NCBI GenBank assembly: GCA_023400405.1
Contig: JAEXFD010000030.1
Span: 124,001 to 188,000 of the forward strand
Length of the DNA: 64,000 nucleotides
Direction of reading: 5' to 3'
Origin: Pseudomonadota bacterium
Lineage (GTDB): Bacteria; Pseudomonadota; Alphaproteobacteria; Sphingomonadales; Sphingomonadaceae
Part shown: positions 33,819 through 42,485 of the stretch, one piece after another
How the letters are laid out: each line of letters begins with the position of its first letter
How positions within the stretch are numbered: position 1 is the first letter of the stretch
Translations under genes and position numbers: made by a program
Notes under the pieces: generated by a model
The model's input: only the letters and a program-made list of their open reading frames with translations
What the model was told of the DNA's origin: nothing
Database searches by the model: none

Positions 33819-35399
33819 ATGTTCGCCACGCGCTTCCCGCCCGACCTGATGGATGCCGCGCTGGCGCTGCACGACAACCGCATCCCGGAAGCCGAGCGCG
33901 GCCTCAAGGCCTATCTCAAGCGCGATCCGTTCGATGCCCGCGCGATCCGCATGCTGGCGGAACTGGCCGGCCGGATCGGTCGCCTCAAGGACGCCGAGAA
34001 CCTGCTGCGCCGCGCCGTCGAGCTCGCTCCGGGATTCACGGCGGCGCGCGCCAATCTCGCGCTGGTCTTGTACCGCCAGAACCGGGCGAGCGATGCGCTC
34101 GAGCAACTCGAGCTGCTGATCGCGGCCGAGCCCGACCATCCCGGCCATGCCAATCTGAAGGCGGCGACGCTCGGCCGGCTGGGCGCGTTCGAGGACGCGA
34201 TCCAGCTCTACGAGCAGGTGCTGGCCGGCGCGCCCGACCAGCCCAAGTTGTGGATGAGCTACGGCCACATGCTCAAGACGGTGGGCCGCCAGGCCGACGG
34301 CATTGCGGCATATCGCCGGGCGATCGCGCTGCGGCCGGGACTCGGCGAAACCTGGTGGAGCCTCGCCAATCTCAAGACCGTGCGCTTCGACGATGCCGAC
34401 ATCGCCGCCATGGGGACGGCGCTTGCCGAACACGGCCTCGGCGACGAGGACCGCTTCCACCTCGATTTCGCGCTCGGCAAGGCGTTCGAGGATCGCCGCG
34501 ATGCCGATCGGGCCTTCGCCCACTATGCCGAGGGCAACGCGCGACGCCGGGCCCAGCTCGCCTATGACGCCGACGAGACCGAGCGCTTCGTCGACGATTG
34601 CATCGCGCTGACGACCCCCGATTTATTCGCCGAGCGCGCGGATTGGGGCTCGGCATCTTCCGATCCGATCTTCATTCTCGGCATGCCGCGCGCCGGCTCG
34701 ACACTGGTCGAACAGATCCTCGCCAGCCACAGCGCGATCGAAGGCACCACCGAACTGCCCGATTTGCCCGCGCTTGCACGCAAGATCCCGGATTATCCGC
34801 ACGGGCTCGCAGCGCTCACGCCGGAGCGCGCTCGCGAACTGGGCGAGGAATATCTGCGCCGGACCGCGGTGCAGCGGCGCACCGATCGGCCCCGCTTCAT
34901 CGACAAGCTGCCCAACAACTGGGCGCATGTGGCGCTGATCCGGCTGATCCTGCCGCGCGCGACGATCATCGACGCCCGCCGCGAACCGCGCGCCTGCTGC
35001 TTCTCCAATTTCAAGCAGCATTTCGCGCGCGGCCAGGCGTTCAGTTATGCGCTCGCCGACATGGGCCGCTATTATCGGGACTATGTGCGGCTGATGGCCC
35101 ATTTCGATCGGGTTCAGCCCGGCCGGGTCCATCGCGTGATCCACGAGGCGCTGGTCGCGGATACCGAGGCGGAGGTGCGCCGCCTCCTTGATGCCTGCGG
35201 CGTGGCGTTCGAGCCGGCCTGCCTTGCCTTCCACCAGACCGAGCGCCCGGTGCGCACCGCCAGCTCCGAACAGGTCCGCCAGCCCATCTTCGCCGGCGGG
35301 GATCGCGCCTGGCGTCCGTTTGCGCCGCATCTTGAGCCGCTGATCGCCGCGCTCGGCAACGTCGTCGAGGCGTATCCGGAAGTGCCGGCGGAATTGTAA
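33819..35399 (+). CDS. TPR-repeat sulfotransferase family protein
   Basis: A 526-residue two-part protein. Residues ~1-260 are tetratricopeptide repeats (ALALHDNRIPEAERGLKAYLKRDPFDA, AENLLRRAVELAPGFTAARANLALVLYRQNRASDALEQLELLI, AIQLYEQVLAGAPDQPKLW, GIAAYRRAIALRPG). Residues ~285-526 are a sulfotransferase-like domain with the PAPS 5'-phosphosulfate loop PIFILGMPRAGSTLVEQILASH and the 3'-phosphate region DARREPRACCFSNFKQHF. Such fusions are frequent in sphingomonads, often near TBDT genes; their acceptor is unknown. The ATG at 33819 is chosen as the first that precedes the repeats. It is divergent from the permease and 117 bases ahead of a TBDT on the same strand. Confidence 0.85.
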   Translation: MFATRFPPDLMDAALALHDNRIPEAERGLKAYLKRDPFDARAIRMLAELAGRIGRLKDAENLLRRAVELAPGFTAARANLALVLYRQNRASDALEQLELLIAAEPDHPGHANLKAATLGRLGAFEDAIQLYEQVLAGAPDQPKLWMSYGHMLKTVGRQADGIAAYRRAIALRPGLGETWWSLANLKTVRFDDADIAAMGTALAEHGLGDEDRFHLDFALGKAFEDRRDADRAFAHYAEGNARRRAQLAYDADETERFVDDCIALTTPDLFAERADWGSASSDPIFILGMPRAGSTLVEQILASHSAIEGTTELPDLPALARKIPDYPHGLAALTPERARELGEEYLRRTAVQRRTDRPRFIDKLPNNWAHVALIRLILPRATIIDARREPRACCFSNFKQHFARGQAFSYALADMGRYYRDYVRLMAHFDRVQPGRVHRVIHEALVADTEAEVRRLLDACGVAFEPACLAFHQTERPVRTASSEQVRQPIFAGGDRAWRPFAPHLEPLIAALGNVVEAYPEVPAEL

Positions 35400-35516
35400 C
35401 GTTGCAGAAACATCACGGTCGGCAAAGATTATCGTCGGGCCTTTACTGGCGCGATTGACGGTTGCTGCGCCGCACCACAGTCTCCTTCGAACATATTGGT
35501 GACCGTGGGGGCTGCG

Positions 35517-38021
35517 ATGACTGTGTCCGTTCGCCGTGCCGTGATTTCCGGGCTGCTCGCTTCGACGGCCCTGTCGCTTCCAGCGGTGGCGCAAGCCCAG
35601 ACCGCCGAGACGGCGCCGGCCGATCTGCCATCCGACAAGGACGAGATCGTCGTCACCGCGCAGAAGCGTGACGAGAACATCCAGTCGGTGCCGATCAGCA
35701 TCCAGGCGATCGGCACGCGCAAGCTCGATCAGCTCAACATCTCCAATTTCAACGAATATACCCAGTTGCTGCCGTCTGTCGCGTTCCAGACCGCGCAGCC
35801 TGGAGTGACGACCGTGTACATGCGCGGCGTCGCCTCCGGCGGAGACGGCAATCACTCGGGTTCGCTGCCCTCGGTCGGCAGCTATCTCGACGAGCAGCCG
35901 GTCACGACGATCGGCGGCACGCTCGACGTCCATATCTATGACATTGCCCGCATCGAGAGCCTGGCCGGGCCGCAGGGCACGCTCTACGGGGCCTCGAGCC
36001 AGGCCGGCACGATCCGCATCATCACCAACAAGCCGAGCACCGACGGCTTCGAGGGCCGCGTCGATATCGAGGGCAATACCGTCGCGCATGGCGGCCAGGG
36101 CGGCAAGATCGAGGGAATGGTCAACGCGCCGCTGTCGAGCATGGCGGCACTTCGGGTGGTCGGCTTCTATCAGCGCGATGCCGGCTATATCGACAATGTC
36201 GCGGGCACGCGCAGCTTCCTGCCCTCCCCCGGCGGTATCACCGTCAACAACAACGCGCTGGTCAAGGACGATTTCAACGACACCGAGACCTGGGGCGGCC
36301 GCGCGGCGCTCAAGGTCGATCTCGACGACGTCTGGACGGTCACACCGTCCGTGCTCTACCAGGAGATGCGCGGCCACGGCAGCTACGGCTACGACCCCAA
36401 GGTCGGCGACCTCGAAGTCCAGCACTTCTATCCCGACTATCGCCGCGACCGCTTCATCCAGGGCGCACTGACCATCGAGGGCAAGCTCGGGAACTGGGAC
36501 CTGACCTATGCCGGCGCCTATCTCGACCGGCGGACCCACACCGCTTCCGACTATACCGACTATTCCGAAGCCTATGACAATCTCTACGCCTCGGTCGGCG
36601 GGCTGGCGGGTTATTTCTACTACCAGGACAATGCCGGGAACACGATCGATCCGCGCCAATGGGTGATCGCTTCCGATCACTTCAAGAAGACCAGCCAGGA
36701 ACTGCGCGTCGCCTCGCCGGCGAGCGACCGGTTCCGGATCGTCGCGGGCATGTTCTACCAGCGCCAATCGAACCTGATCCACCAGGACTATCAGATCCCC
36801 GGTCTCGGCACCGCGGTGTCGGTAAACGGTTCGCCGGGAACGCTGTGGCTGACCCAGCAGCACCGGGTCGACACCGACTATGCGATGTTCGGCGAGGCGA
36901 GTTTCGACATTACGCCCAAGCTCACCTTCACCGCGGGCGGCCGCGCCTATATCTACAACAATTCGCTGATCGGCTTCTTCGGCTTCGGGCGCAATCCGGG
37001 CATCGATCCCGCGGACGGCCGCCCCTATACTGCGTCGCCGTTCAACGCCGCGGGGAGCTCGCGCACCGGCGTCGCCAGTTGCTTCCTTGCAGACGGCCGG
37101 ACGCTCCGCGACGCCTATCTCGACGGCAGCCCGACCAATACGCTGTTGCCGGCAATGGTCGCGGGCGGCCCGTGCACCAACCTCGCGACCTATTCGAGCG
37201 GCAAGCTGCTGCCGAAAAGGACCGTCGACCAGGGCGTGACCTATCGCTTCAACCTGACGTTCAAGCCGACCGACCACCTGCTCTTCTATGCCGTGGCGTC
37301 GAGTGGCTTCCGCCCGGGCGGGATCAATCGCCGCGGCGACGTCGCCCCCTATTCGACCGACACGCTGTACAATTACGAGCTGGGCTGGAAGACGACGCTG
37401 CTCGACGGCAAGCTGCGCTTCAACGGCGCGGTCTATCAGCAGAACTGGAAGGCATTCCAATTCTCGTTCCTGGGCCCGAACAGCTTCACGATCATCCAGA
37501 ACGGTCCCGATGCACGGATCCGCGGCGCCGAGATGGATGCCAATCTCGCGCTGGGCGGACTGAGCCTGACGGTCGCCGGCTCCTATACCGACGCCAAGAC
37601 ACGCGAGGACCTGTGCGCCACCCAGACCTGCAGCGGCACCGGCACCGACGTGCTGGCGCCCAGCGGAACGCGCCTGCCGATCACGCCGAGATTCAAGATC
37701 AGCAGCAATGCCCGCTATTCGCTGCCGCTCGGATCGGGACGCGGCTATGTGCAGGGCCTGATCGCGCACCAGAGCTCGGCCTCGTCGGACATCCGCGTCG
37801 CCAAGGCCGCCGCGCTAGGGCGCCTGCAACCCTACACCACCGCCAACCTCGCTTTGGGCTACGAGCTTCCGCGCTACACGTTCGAGCTGTTCGCGCAGAA
37901 CATCTGGGACGAACGCGGCCAGATCTCCCGCTTCCAGGAATGCGGGGCCTGCGACCAGCGCCCCTATATCGTGCCGATCACGCCACGGACGATCGGCATC
38001 CGCGCGGGCATGAAGTTCTAG
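35517..38021 (+). CDS. TonB-dependent outer-membrane receptor
   Basis: An 834-residue TBDT for energised uptake across the outer membrane. Signal peptide RRAVISGLLASTALSLPAVAQAQ; TonB box region DEIVVTAQKRDENIQSVPISIQAI; plug domain with TVYMRGVASGGDGNHSGSLPSVGSYLDEQPV and RIESLAGPQGTLYGASSQAGTIRIITNKP; then a long beta-barrel ending RTIGIRAGMKF with a terminal Phe. The IVVTAQKR and GPQGTLYGA wording is that of the sphingomonad receptors for small hydrophobic or aromatic compounds and siderophores. The ligand is not determinable. ATG 35517 has GGGGG upstream; a TTG seven codons earlier is possible. It follows the TPR-sulfotransferase and may be cotranscribed. Confidence 0.93.
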   Translation: MTVSVRRAVISGLLASTALSLPAVAQAQTAETAPADLPSDKDEIVVTAQKRDENIQSVPISIQAIGTRKLDQLNISNFNEYTQLLPSVAFQTAQPGVTTVYMRGVASGGDGNHSGSLPSVGSYLDEQPVTTIGGTLDVHIYDIARIESLAGPQGTLYGASSQAGTIRIITNKPSTDGFEGRVDIEGNTVAHGGQGGKIEGMVNAPLSSMAALRVVGFYQRDAGYIDNVAGTRSFLPSPGGITVNNNALVKDDFNDTETWGGRAALKVDLDDVWTVTPSVLYQEMRGHGSYGYDPKVGDLEVQHFYPDYRRDRFIQGALTIEGKLGNWDLTYAGAYLDRRTHTASDYTDYSEAYDNLYASVGGLAGYFYYQDNAGNTIDPRQWVIASDHFKKTSQELRVASPASDRFRIVAGMFYQRQSNLIHQDYQIPGLGTAVSVNGSPGTLWLTQQHRVDTDYAMFGEASFDITPKLTFTAGGRAYIYNNSLIGFFGFGRNPGIDPADGRPYTASPFNAAGSSRTGVASCFLADGRTLRDAYLDGSPTNTLLPAMVAGGPCTNLATYSSGKLLPKRTVDQGVTYRFNLTFKPTDHLLFYAVASSGFRPGGINRRGDVAPYSTDTLYNYELGWKTTLLDGKLRFNGAVYQQNWKAFQFSFLGPNSFTIIQNGPDARIRGAEMDANLALGGLSLTVAGSYTDAKTREDLCATQTCSGTGTDVLAPSGTRLPITPRFKISSNARYSLPLGSGRGYVQGLIAHQSSASSDIRVAKAAALGRLQPYTTANLALGYELPRYTFELFAQNIWDERGQISRFQECGACDQRPYIVPITPRTIGIRAGMKF

Positions 38022-38051
38022 CGCTAAGAGGCGAGCGGCCTTGGCATCGCT

Positions 38052-38071
38052 GGCCGGCGGCTGCGCCGGCC
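38052..38071. terminator. Hairpin between convergent TBDT and sugar kinase genes
   Basis: GGCCGGCG (38052-38059) and CGCCGGCC (38064-38071) form a perfect 8-base stem with a GCTG loop, in the 81-base gap between two convergent genes. No T run follows on either strand. It is probably a shared transcript end. Confidence 0.5.
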
Positions 38072-38102
38072 GGAAACTCCGGCGTTCAGCCGAGGGGAAG
38101 GG

Positions 38103-39074
38103 TCAGCCGGCTGCCAAGCGCTGGACGCCCCCTGCCCCCAGTTCGCAGCCGGAGAGCCGTCGCGCATAGAGCGCCGCGCCCAGGCCGGGCGGATAGCGCG
38201 GTTCGACGGCATCGAAGCGCCCGCTGCGTTCGAGCGCCTCGACGAACGCCTCCCGCACCACCGGCTGGCGCGACAGCACGCCGCCCGACCAGGAGATCGC
38301 GGCGCGCTCCTCCGGCGGGAAGCCGAGCTGATCGCGCAGGGCGACGGCGAGCTCGAACAGCTCTTCGGCGGCATCGACCAGTATCGCCCGCGCGGCGGCA
38401 TCACCGGCTTCCGCCGCTTCCGACACCAGGGTCGCCAGCTGCGCGACTTCGCCCCGGGCCATGCCGTTGGCGCCCATCACGCGTTCGCACAATTCGAGGT
38501 CGTTGCGCAGCCCCAGCGCCGCGACGAACCGCGCATGGAGCGGTCCCTTGGGCGCGCGCCCGTCGCTCATCCGGGAGAACAGGGTAAGGCCGCGGATCGC
38601 GATCCAATGGGCCGAGCCTTCGTCGCCGAACAGCTCTCCCCAGCCGCCGCCTCGGGCGCTCCTGCCCTGCCGCTCGCCATAGCCGATCGATCCGGTGCCG
38701 GCGACGATGTTGATCCCGTCGGCGCAGCCGAGCGAGCCGGCCCAGCCGCACACCATGTCGTTGCCGCAGACGAAGCGATCATGGCCAAGCAGGTTGCGGC
38801 ACGCCGCTTCGAGCAGCGGATCGACGACGCTGTCCTCGCCAAAGGCGGGCAGGCCGAAAAAGGCGAAGTCGATCGTGTCCGGCGTGATCGCCAGCGTGGT
38901 GCAGATCGATTCCAGTCCCTGGCCCAGCCGCCGCACCGCCTCTTCGACGCCGAGCTCGACATGATAGGTCGTGCCGGTCAGCGCCTTAGCGAGGACCTGG
39001 CCATCGCCATCGATGCAGACGAATTCGGTCTTGGTGCCGCCGCCATCGACGCCGAGGAAATAGCCCGTGCTCAT
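38103..39074 (-). CDS. BadF/BcrA-type ATPase, probable N-acetylhexosamine kinase
   Basis: A 323-residue ASKHA-fold kinase. The phosphate-1 motif is FLGVDGGGTKTEFVCID (residues ~6-22). The phosphate-2 and adenosine motifs are INIVAGTGSIGYGE and WSGGVLSR; GDEGSAHWIAI is the signature of eukaryotic-type GlcNAc kinase homologues. In the Shewanella GalNAc pathway a kinase replaces the phosphotransferase system, and this gene occupies that place. The predicted reaction is ATP-dependent phosphorylation of GalNAc, GlcNAc or galactosamine. ATG 39074 overlaps the agaS stop by four bases. It is the last gene of the aga operon. The family is certain; the substrate is inferred from context. Confidence 0.85.
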   Translation of the reverse strand: MSTGYFLGVDGGGTKTEFVCIDGDGQVLAKALTGTTYHVELGVEEAVRRLGQGLESICTTLAITPDTIDFAFFGLPAFGEDSVVDPLLEAACRNLLGHDRFVCGNDMVCGWAGSLGCADGINIVAGTGSIGYGERQGRSARGGGWGELFGDEGSAHWIAIRGLTLFSRMSDGRAPKGPLHARFVAALGLRNDLELCERVMGANGMARGEVAQLATLVSEAAEAGDAAARAILVDAAEELFELAVALRDQLGFPPEERAAISWSGGVLSRQPVVREAFVEALERSGRFDAVEPRYPPGLGAALYARRLSGCELGAGGVQRLAAG

Positions 39075-40210
39075 GCCGGGATGGCGTGGATCCGCACGCC
39101 CTGCACGACGCGATTGACCGTGCCGCTGGCATTGGGCCGATCCGGCGTGAGGCCGAGCGCCTGCGACACGCGCAGCGCGAGCAGCTGGCACGGCGCGATG
39201 AAGGGGAACAGCAGGTCGACATCCTCGGCGCCGGCCATGCCGGCAATCGCGATCTCGGCCCGCGCCTCGGGCTGGGCGGAGAGCAGCAGCATCTCGCCGC
39301 AGCGCCCATCGCCGCGCAATTCCTCGACGATGTCGAGATCGTAGAGCCGCGCGAGCGGATCATTGGCGAGGAAGACCACGACCAAGGTCTCACCGTTGAC
39401 GATCGTCTTCGGCCCATGGCGGAAGCCGAGCGAGCTGTCGAAACAGGTCACCACCGCGCCGTCGCTCAATTCCATCATTTTCAGCGCGGCTTCGCGCGCC
39501 AGGCCCTTGAACACGCCGCTGCCGAGATAGACGACGCGCTTGAAATCGCCCCGGGCAAGCCGCGCGGCCACCGGCTCGGCTCGGCTGAGCGCGTCCTGCG
39601 TCGCCGAGGCAATCGCCGGCGCGCGCGCGTCGAGCGCATCGATCCCGCCGAGGATCGACAGCGCCGCTAGCATCATCGCAGTGAAGCTCGACGTCATTGC
39701 GAAGCCGCGGTCGTGCGTCGCCTCGGGCAGCACGACGACCTGGACGTTCGCCCCGCCACGCTGCGCCAGCGCGCCTTCGGCATTGCAGGTGACGATCAGG
39801 TGATGGACCTCGTCCACCCCGGCATCGGCCAGCTCGACCGCGGCGACGCTTTCCGGGCTGCTGCCCGACCGGCCGAAGGAGACGAGCAGGGTCGGCACGT
39901 CGCGGCGCAGATGCTGGTGCGGCGCGCTGACGATATCGGTGGTGGCGATCCCCTCGACACAGCGATCGAGCCGCATCGACAGCCAGGGCGCCAGGCATTC
40001 GCCGACAAAGGCGGAGGTGCCCGCGCCGGTCAGCACGATGCGTAGCTCGGGCCGGGCGAGAAGCGGCGCGACAAAGGCTTCGATCGCCGCCTGTTCGGCG
40101 CGCAGCACCGCCTGGGTGGCGCGAAGCGTCTCGGGCTGCTGCGCGATCTCGCGCTCGGTCCACGGCGCGGCGTCCAGATCCTCGACCGGTACCATAAGCG
40201 TCTCAGGCAT
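39071..40210 (-). CDS. agaS: AgaS-type SIS-domain sugar isomerase / galactosamine-6-phosphate deaminase
   Basis: A 379-residue protein with two SIS domains. The first has RIVLTGAGTSAFVGECLAPWL and TLLVSFGRSGSSPESVAAVELA, the phosphosugar-binding Ser/Thr loops; the second has RVVYLGSGVFKGLAREAALKMMELS and FRHGPKTIVNGETLVVVFLAND. This domain order, the KMMELSDG stretch and the RHGPK motif match AgaS, which converts galactosamine-6-phosphate to tagatose-6-phosphate and ammonia. The ATG at 40208-40210 lies inside the 3' end of agaZ (8-base overlap). It acts in the cytoplasm after the kinase (and a deacetylase not found here). It could also be a ketose/aldose isomerase. Confidence 0.9.
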   Translation of the reverse strand: MPETLMVPVEDLDAAPWTEREIAQQPETLRATQAVLRAEQAAIEAFVAPLLARPELRIVLTGAGTSAFVGECLAPWLSMRLDRCVEGIATTDIVSAPHQHLRRDVPTLLVSFGRSGSSPESVAAVELADAGVDEVHHLIVTCNAEGALAQRGGANVQVVVLPEATHDRGFAMTSSFTAMMLAALSILGGIDALDARAPAIASATQDALSRAEPVAARLARGDFKRVVYLGSGVFKGLAREAALKMMELSDGAVVTCFDSSLGFRHGPKTIVNGETLVVVFLANDPLARLYDLDIVEELRGDGRCGEMLLLSAQPEARAEIAIAGMAGAEDVDLLFPFIAPCQLLALRVSQALGLTPDRPNASGTVNRVVQGVRIHAIPA

Positions 40211-41486
40211 TGGGATAGCAGGCTCCGTGATAGGCATCGAGCGTGGCGCCGACATGCGCCATGACCAGCTCGGCAGGGTCTAGGGATGCGCGGCCCGCCC
40301 GCACTGCGGCATAAGCGAGCGGCAGATATTGGCTGACCAGCGGGAGCGGCGGCACGGCAGCGCGCAGATTGGCGAACAACCGCTCCTGGGCGGCAGCGAT
40401 CTCGGCGTCCGGCCAATAATAGCGGATGCGATCGGACAGGCTGTATTGGAGCTGGAGGGTCAGCGCCTCGCCTTCGGCATGATAATATTTCTGCCAGTTC
40501 TTCGGCTCGGCGCGCATCCGCTCGAGCGTCACCTCGCGCAGCTTCGCCCGGGCATAGGCCGCAACCGTCTCGCGCTCGATCGCGTCGAGCGCCCATAGCG
40601 CCTCGCGCAGCGCGAAGGTGACGCCGGGGCCGACCTTGAGGGTCGCGAAATGATCGCGGACCAGCGCGGCGAGCGCGGCGGGCGTCTGGTAATCGGTCGA
40701 ATGCGCCTCGAAGACGAGATGGTCGACCGGCTCGATCGCGCGGCTGAGCGCAGTGGCGCGTTCGGGTCGGTAATCGACCACCTTGTCATGATCGAACTCG
40801 ACGCCGGGCTGCACCACCGTGGCGATCACGCGCGTCCAGGCGTCGGCGAGGCCGAGGCTCTGGAACAGGTCGCGATGCATGTCGACCGTCGCCAGCGCCG
40901 CCTCGGGCGTCGTCACGGCGAGTTCCTCCAGGTCTTCGGCCGCGCCGCCTGGCACCGGCACTTCGGTCCCGATCACATAGACCGGCGCGTCCGCCGCATC
41001 GCCGTCGAATGCCTTTTCCGCCGCCGCGCAGAGCCGCGCCGCACGCTCCGCGATGGTGCGCTCGGGCAGCGGCACCGGATCGTCGGCGCAGCTCATCGAG
41101 CAATCGAGATGGATCTTGCGGAAGCCCGCGCGGACATAGTCGGCGACCATCACCTCGGCCTTGTCCATCGCCTCGGCTGCCGACAGCGCTGTCCAGGCGT
41201 TGGGGCCGAGATGGTCGCCGCCGAGCACGAGGCGATCGAGCGGAAAGCCCGTCTGGCTGGCAATCCCCTCGACAAAGGCCCGGAAGTCCGCAGGCACCAT
41301 GCCGGTATAGCCGCCGTCCTGATTCACTTGGTTCGACGTCGCCTCGATCAGCACCAGCGGCTGTCGGTGCGCGATCGCGTGGCGGAAGGTCGCCTCGATC
41401 ACCAGCGGATGCGCCGAGCAGACCGACGTCACCCCGACGCGCTCGCCGCCTTTGTGCCGCGCCACCAAATCCCGAATCAGCTGCAC
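40203..41486 (-). CDS. agaZ: AgaZ/GatZ/KbaZ-family protein (tagatose-bisphosphate aldolase non-catalytic subunit or tagatose-6-phosphate kinase)
   Basis: A 427-residue member of the GatZ/KbaZ family. Family hallmarks: GERVGVTSVCSAHPLVIEATFRHA, LIEATSNQVNQDGGYTGM, LGGDHLGPNAW, KIHLDCSMSCADDP, YVIGTEVPVPGGA, and LKVGPGVTFALREALWAL. In E. coli it stabilises the tagatose-1,6-bisphosphate aldolase; in Shewanella-type aga clusters the same family has been proposed as a tagatose-6-phosphate kinase. No catalytic class II aldolase (AgaY/KbaY) is in the window, which favours the second role or an unlinked partner. GTG 41486 with GGAG at six bases is chosen. A TTTCGTT-type operator lies about 57 bases upstream. 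Confidence 0.9.
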   Translation of the reverse strand: MQLIRDLVARHKGGERVGVTSVCSAHPLVIEATFRHAIAHRQPLVLIEATSNQVNQDGGYTGMVPADFRAFVEGIASQTGFPLDRLVLGGDHLGPNAWTALSAAEAMDKAEVMVADYVRAGFRKIHLDCSMSCADDPVPLPERTIAERAARLCAAAEKAFDGDAADAPVYVIGTEVPVPGGAAEDLEELAVTTPEAALATVDMHRDLFQSLGLADAWTRVIATVVQPGVEFDHDKVVDYRPERATALSRAIEPVDHLVFEAHSTDYQTPAALAALVRDHFATLKVGPGVTFALREALWALDAIERETVAAYARAKLREVTLERMRAEPKNWQKYYHAEGEALTLQLQYSLSDRIRYYWPDAEIAAAQERLFANLRAAVPPLPLVSQYLPLAYAAVRAGRASLDPAELVMAHVGATLDAYHGACYPNA

Positions 41487-41542
41487 TCTCGGCTCCTTCT
41501 CGCCGGTAGATAGCCGGCGTCGCGGCAAACCGCAATAAAGAA

Positions 41543-41557
41543 CAATATAACGAAACT
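41543..41557 (-). promoter_or_regulatory. Candidate AgaR-type operator before agaZ
   Basis: The plus strand reads CAATATAACGAAACT; the minus strand, in the direction of agaZ, reads AGTTTCGTTATATTG. It differs at one base from the site at 50704-50718, and shares the TTTCGTT core with the other sites near this locus. It lies 57 bases before the agaZ start, touching the stop codon of the EamA gene. It suggests that agaZ-agaS-kinase has its own regulated promoter. Confidence 0.55.
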
Positions 41558-42485
41558 AAACGATCGCCGCGGCCGCGTCTGCCTGCTCGGCCTCCTCGTC
41601 CTCGGAATCGGGCTCGATCGCGAGGAGCAGCGAGGCGACCAGCGCAAGCGCGATGCCGACGATCTTGAGCGGCCCCGGCACGGTCCCCAGGATCGCGAGC
41701 GAGAGCAGCGCCGTGACGAGCGGCGCGCCGGCATTGGCGAGCGGGGCGACGATGATCGCCTTGCCGTAGCGAAAGGCGAAGACCAGGGTGAGCGCGCCGA
41801 CGGCGTTGAGCGACTGGATCAACACCGCCAGCCAAGGCCCGTCGAGTCCCCAGTTGATCGGCGCATGGAGATCGGTCATCGCCCAGGCGACCGGCGCCAG
41901 CACCAGGCCGGAGATTGTCATATAGACGAAGATGCTCTCGGCCGAAGTGACGTGATTGGCCGCCTTCATGAAATAGGCCTGCACGCCCCAGCACAGCATC
42001 ACGATCAGTGCCGGCACCAGCCAGCCGAACGAGCTCCCCGCCGCGCCGCCGGGGGCGAAATCGAAGGTCGGCAGCGCGAGCAGCGCGAGGACGATGCCGA
42101 TCGCGCCGAGCCGTCCGGTCCGCTCGCCCATCAGCAGCGCGGACAGCGCGATCGTCACCACCGGGGACAGCGAGATCACCGGGAAGATCAGATAGGCCGG
42201 GCCGCGGCTGACTGCATAGAAGAGCAGCATCTGCCCGCCCGCGCCGAGCAGGCCGATCGCCAGGCCATAGCCGATGGCCTTGGGCGAGAGGTCGAGCTTC
42301 CAGCCGGCCTGGGCGAGGACGACCAGCGCCGGCGGGATCATCGTCACCGCCCAGACGCAATAGACCAGCGTATCGGGGAAACCGCGCTGCGCCGAGATGC
42401 CGGCAAAGGCCCCCCACACGCCCCAGAGCGCCACCGTCACCAGCGCGTTGATCAGCCAGGCCCGGCCCTGTACCGCCGCGCTCAT
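41556..42485 (-). CDS. EamA-domain (DMT superfamily) transporter
   Basis: A 309-residue inner-membrane protein with ten predicted helices in two EamA repeats (WLINALVTVALWGVWGAFAGI ... ; GWLVPALIVMLCWGVQAYFMKAAN ...). It carries the family patterns FPVISLSPVVTIALSALLMGERTG and APLANAGAPLVTALLSLAIL. The C-terminus is acidic (EPDSEDEEAEQADAAAAIV). Members move small metabolites, including sugars in the related GRP/RhaT branches. It starts inside the GH36 stop codon (ATGA overlap), so it is translated with the glycosidase and is the natural candidate for import of the released monosaccharide. The substrate is inferred from context only. Confidence 0.87.
   Translation of the reverse strand: MSAAVQGRAWLINALVTVALWGVWGAFAGISAQRGFPDTLVYCVWAVTMIPPALVVLAQAGWKLDLSPKAIGYGLAIGLLGAGGQMLLFYAVSRGPAYLIFPVISLSPVVTIALSALLMGERTGRLGAIGIVLALLALPTFDFAPGGAAGSSFGWLVPALIVMLCWGVQAYFMKAANHVTSAESIFVYMTISGLVLAPVAWAMTDLHAPINWGLDGPWLAVLIQSLNAVGALTLVFAFRYGKAIIVAPLANAGAPLVTALLSLAILGTVPGPLKIVGIALALVASLLLAIEPDSEDEEAEQADAAAAIV

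Noticed and set aside
34623..37769. 1048-codon minus-strand open frame opposite the sulfotransferase and TBDT
   Set aside because: It crosses two well-supported genes and the gap between them, and shows no domain.
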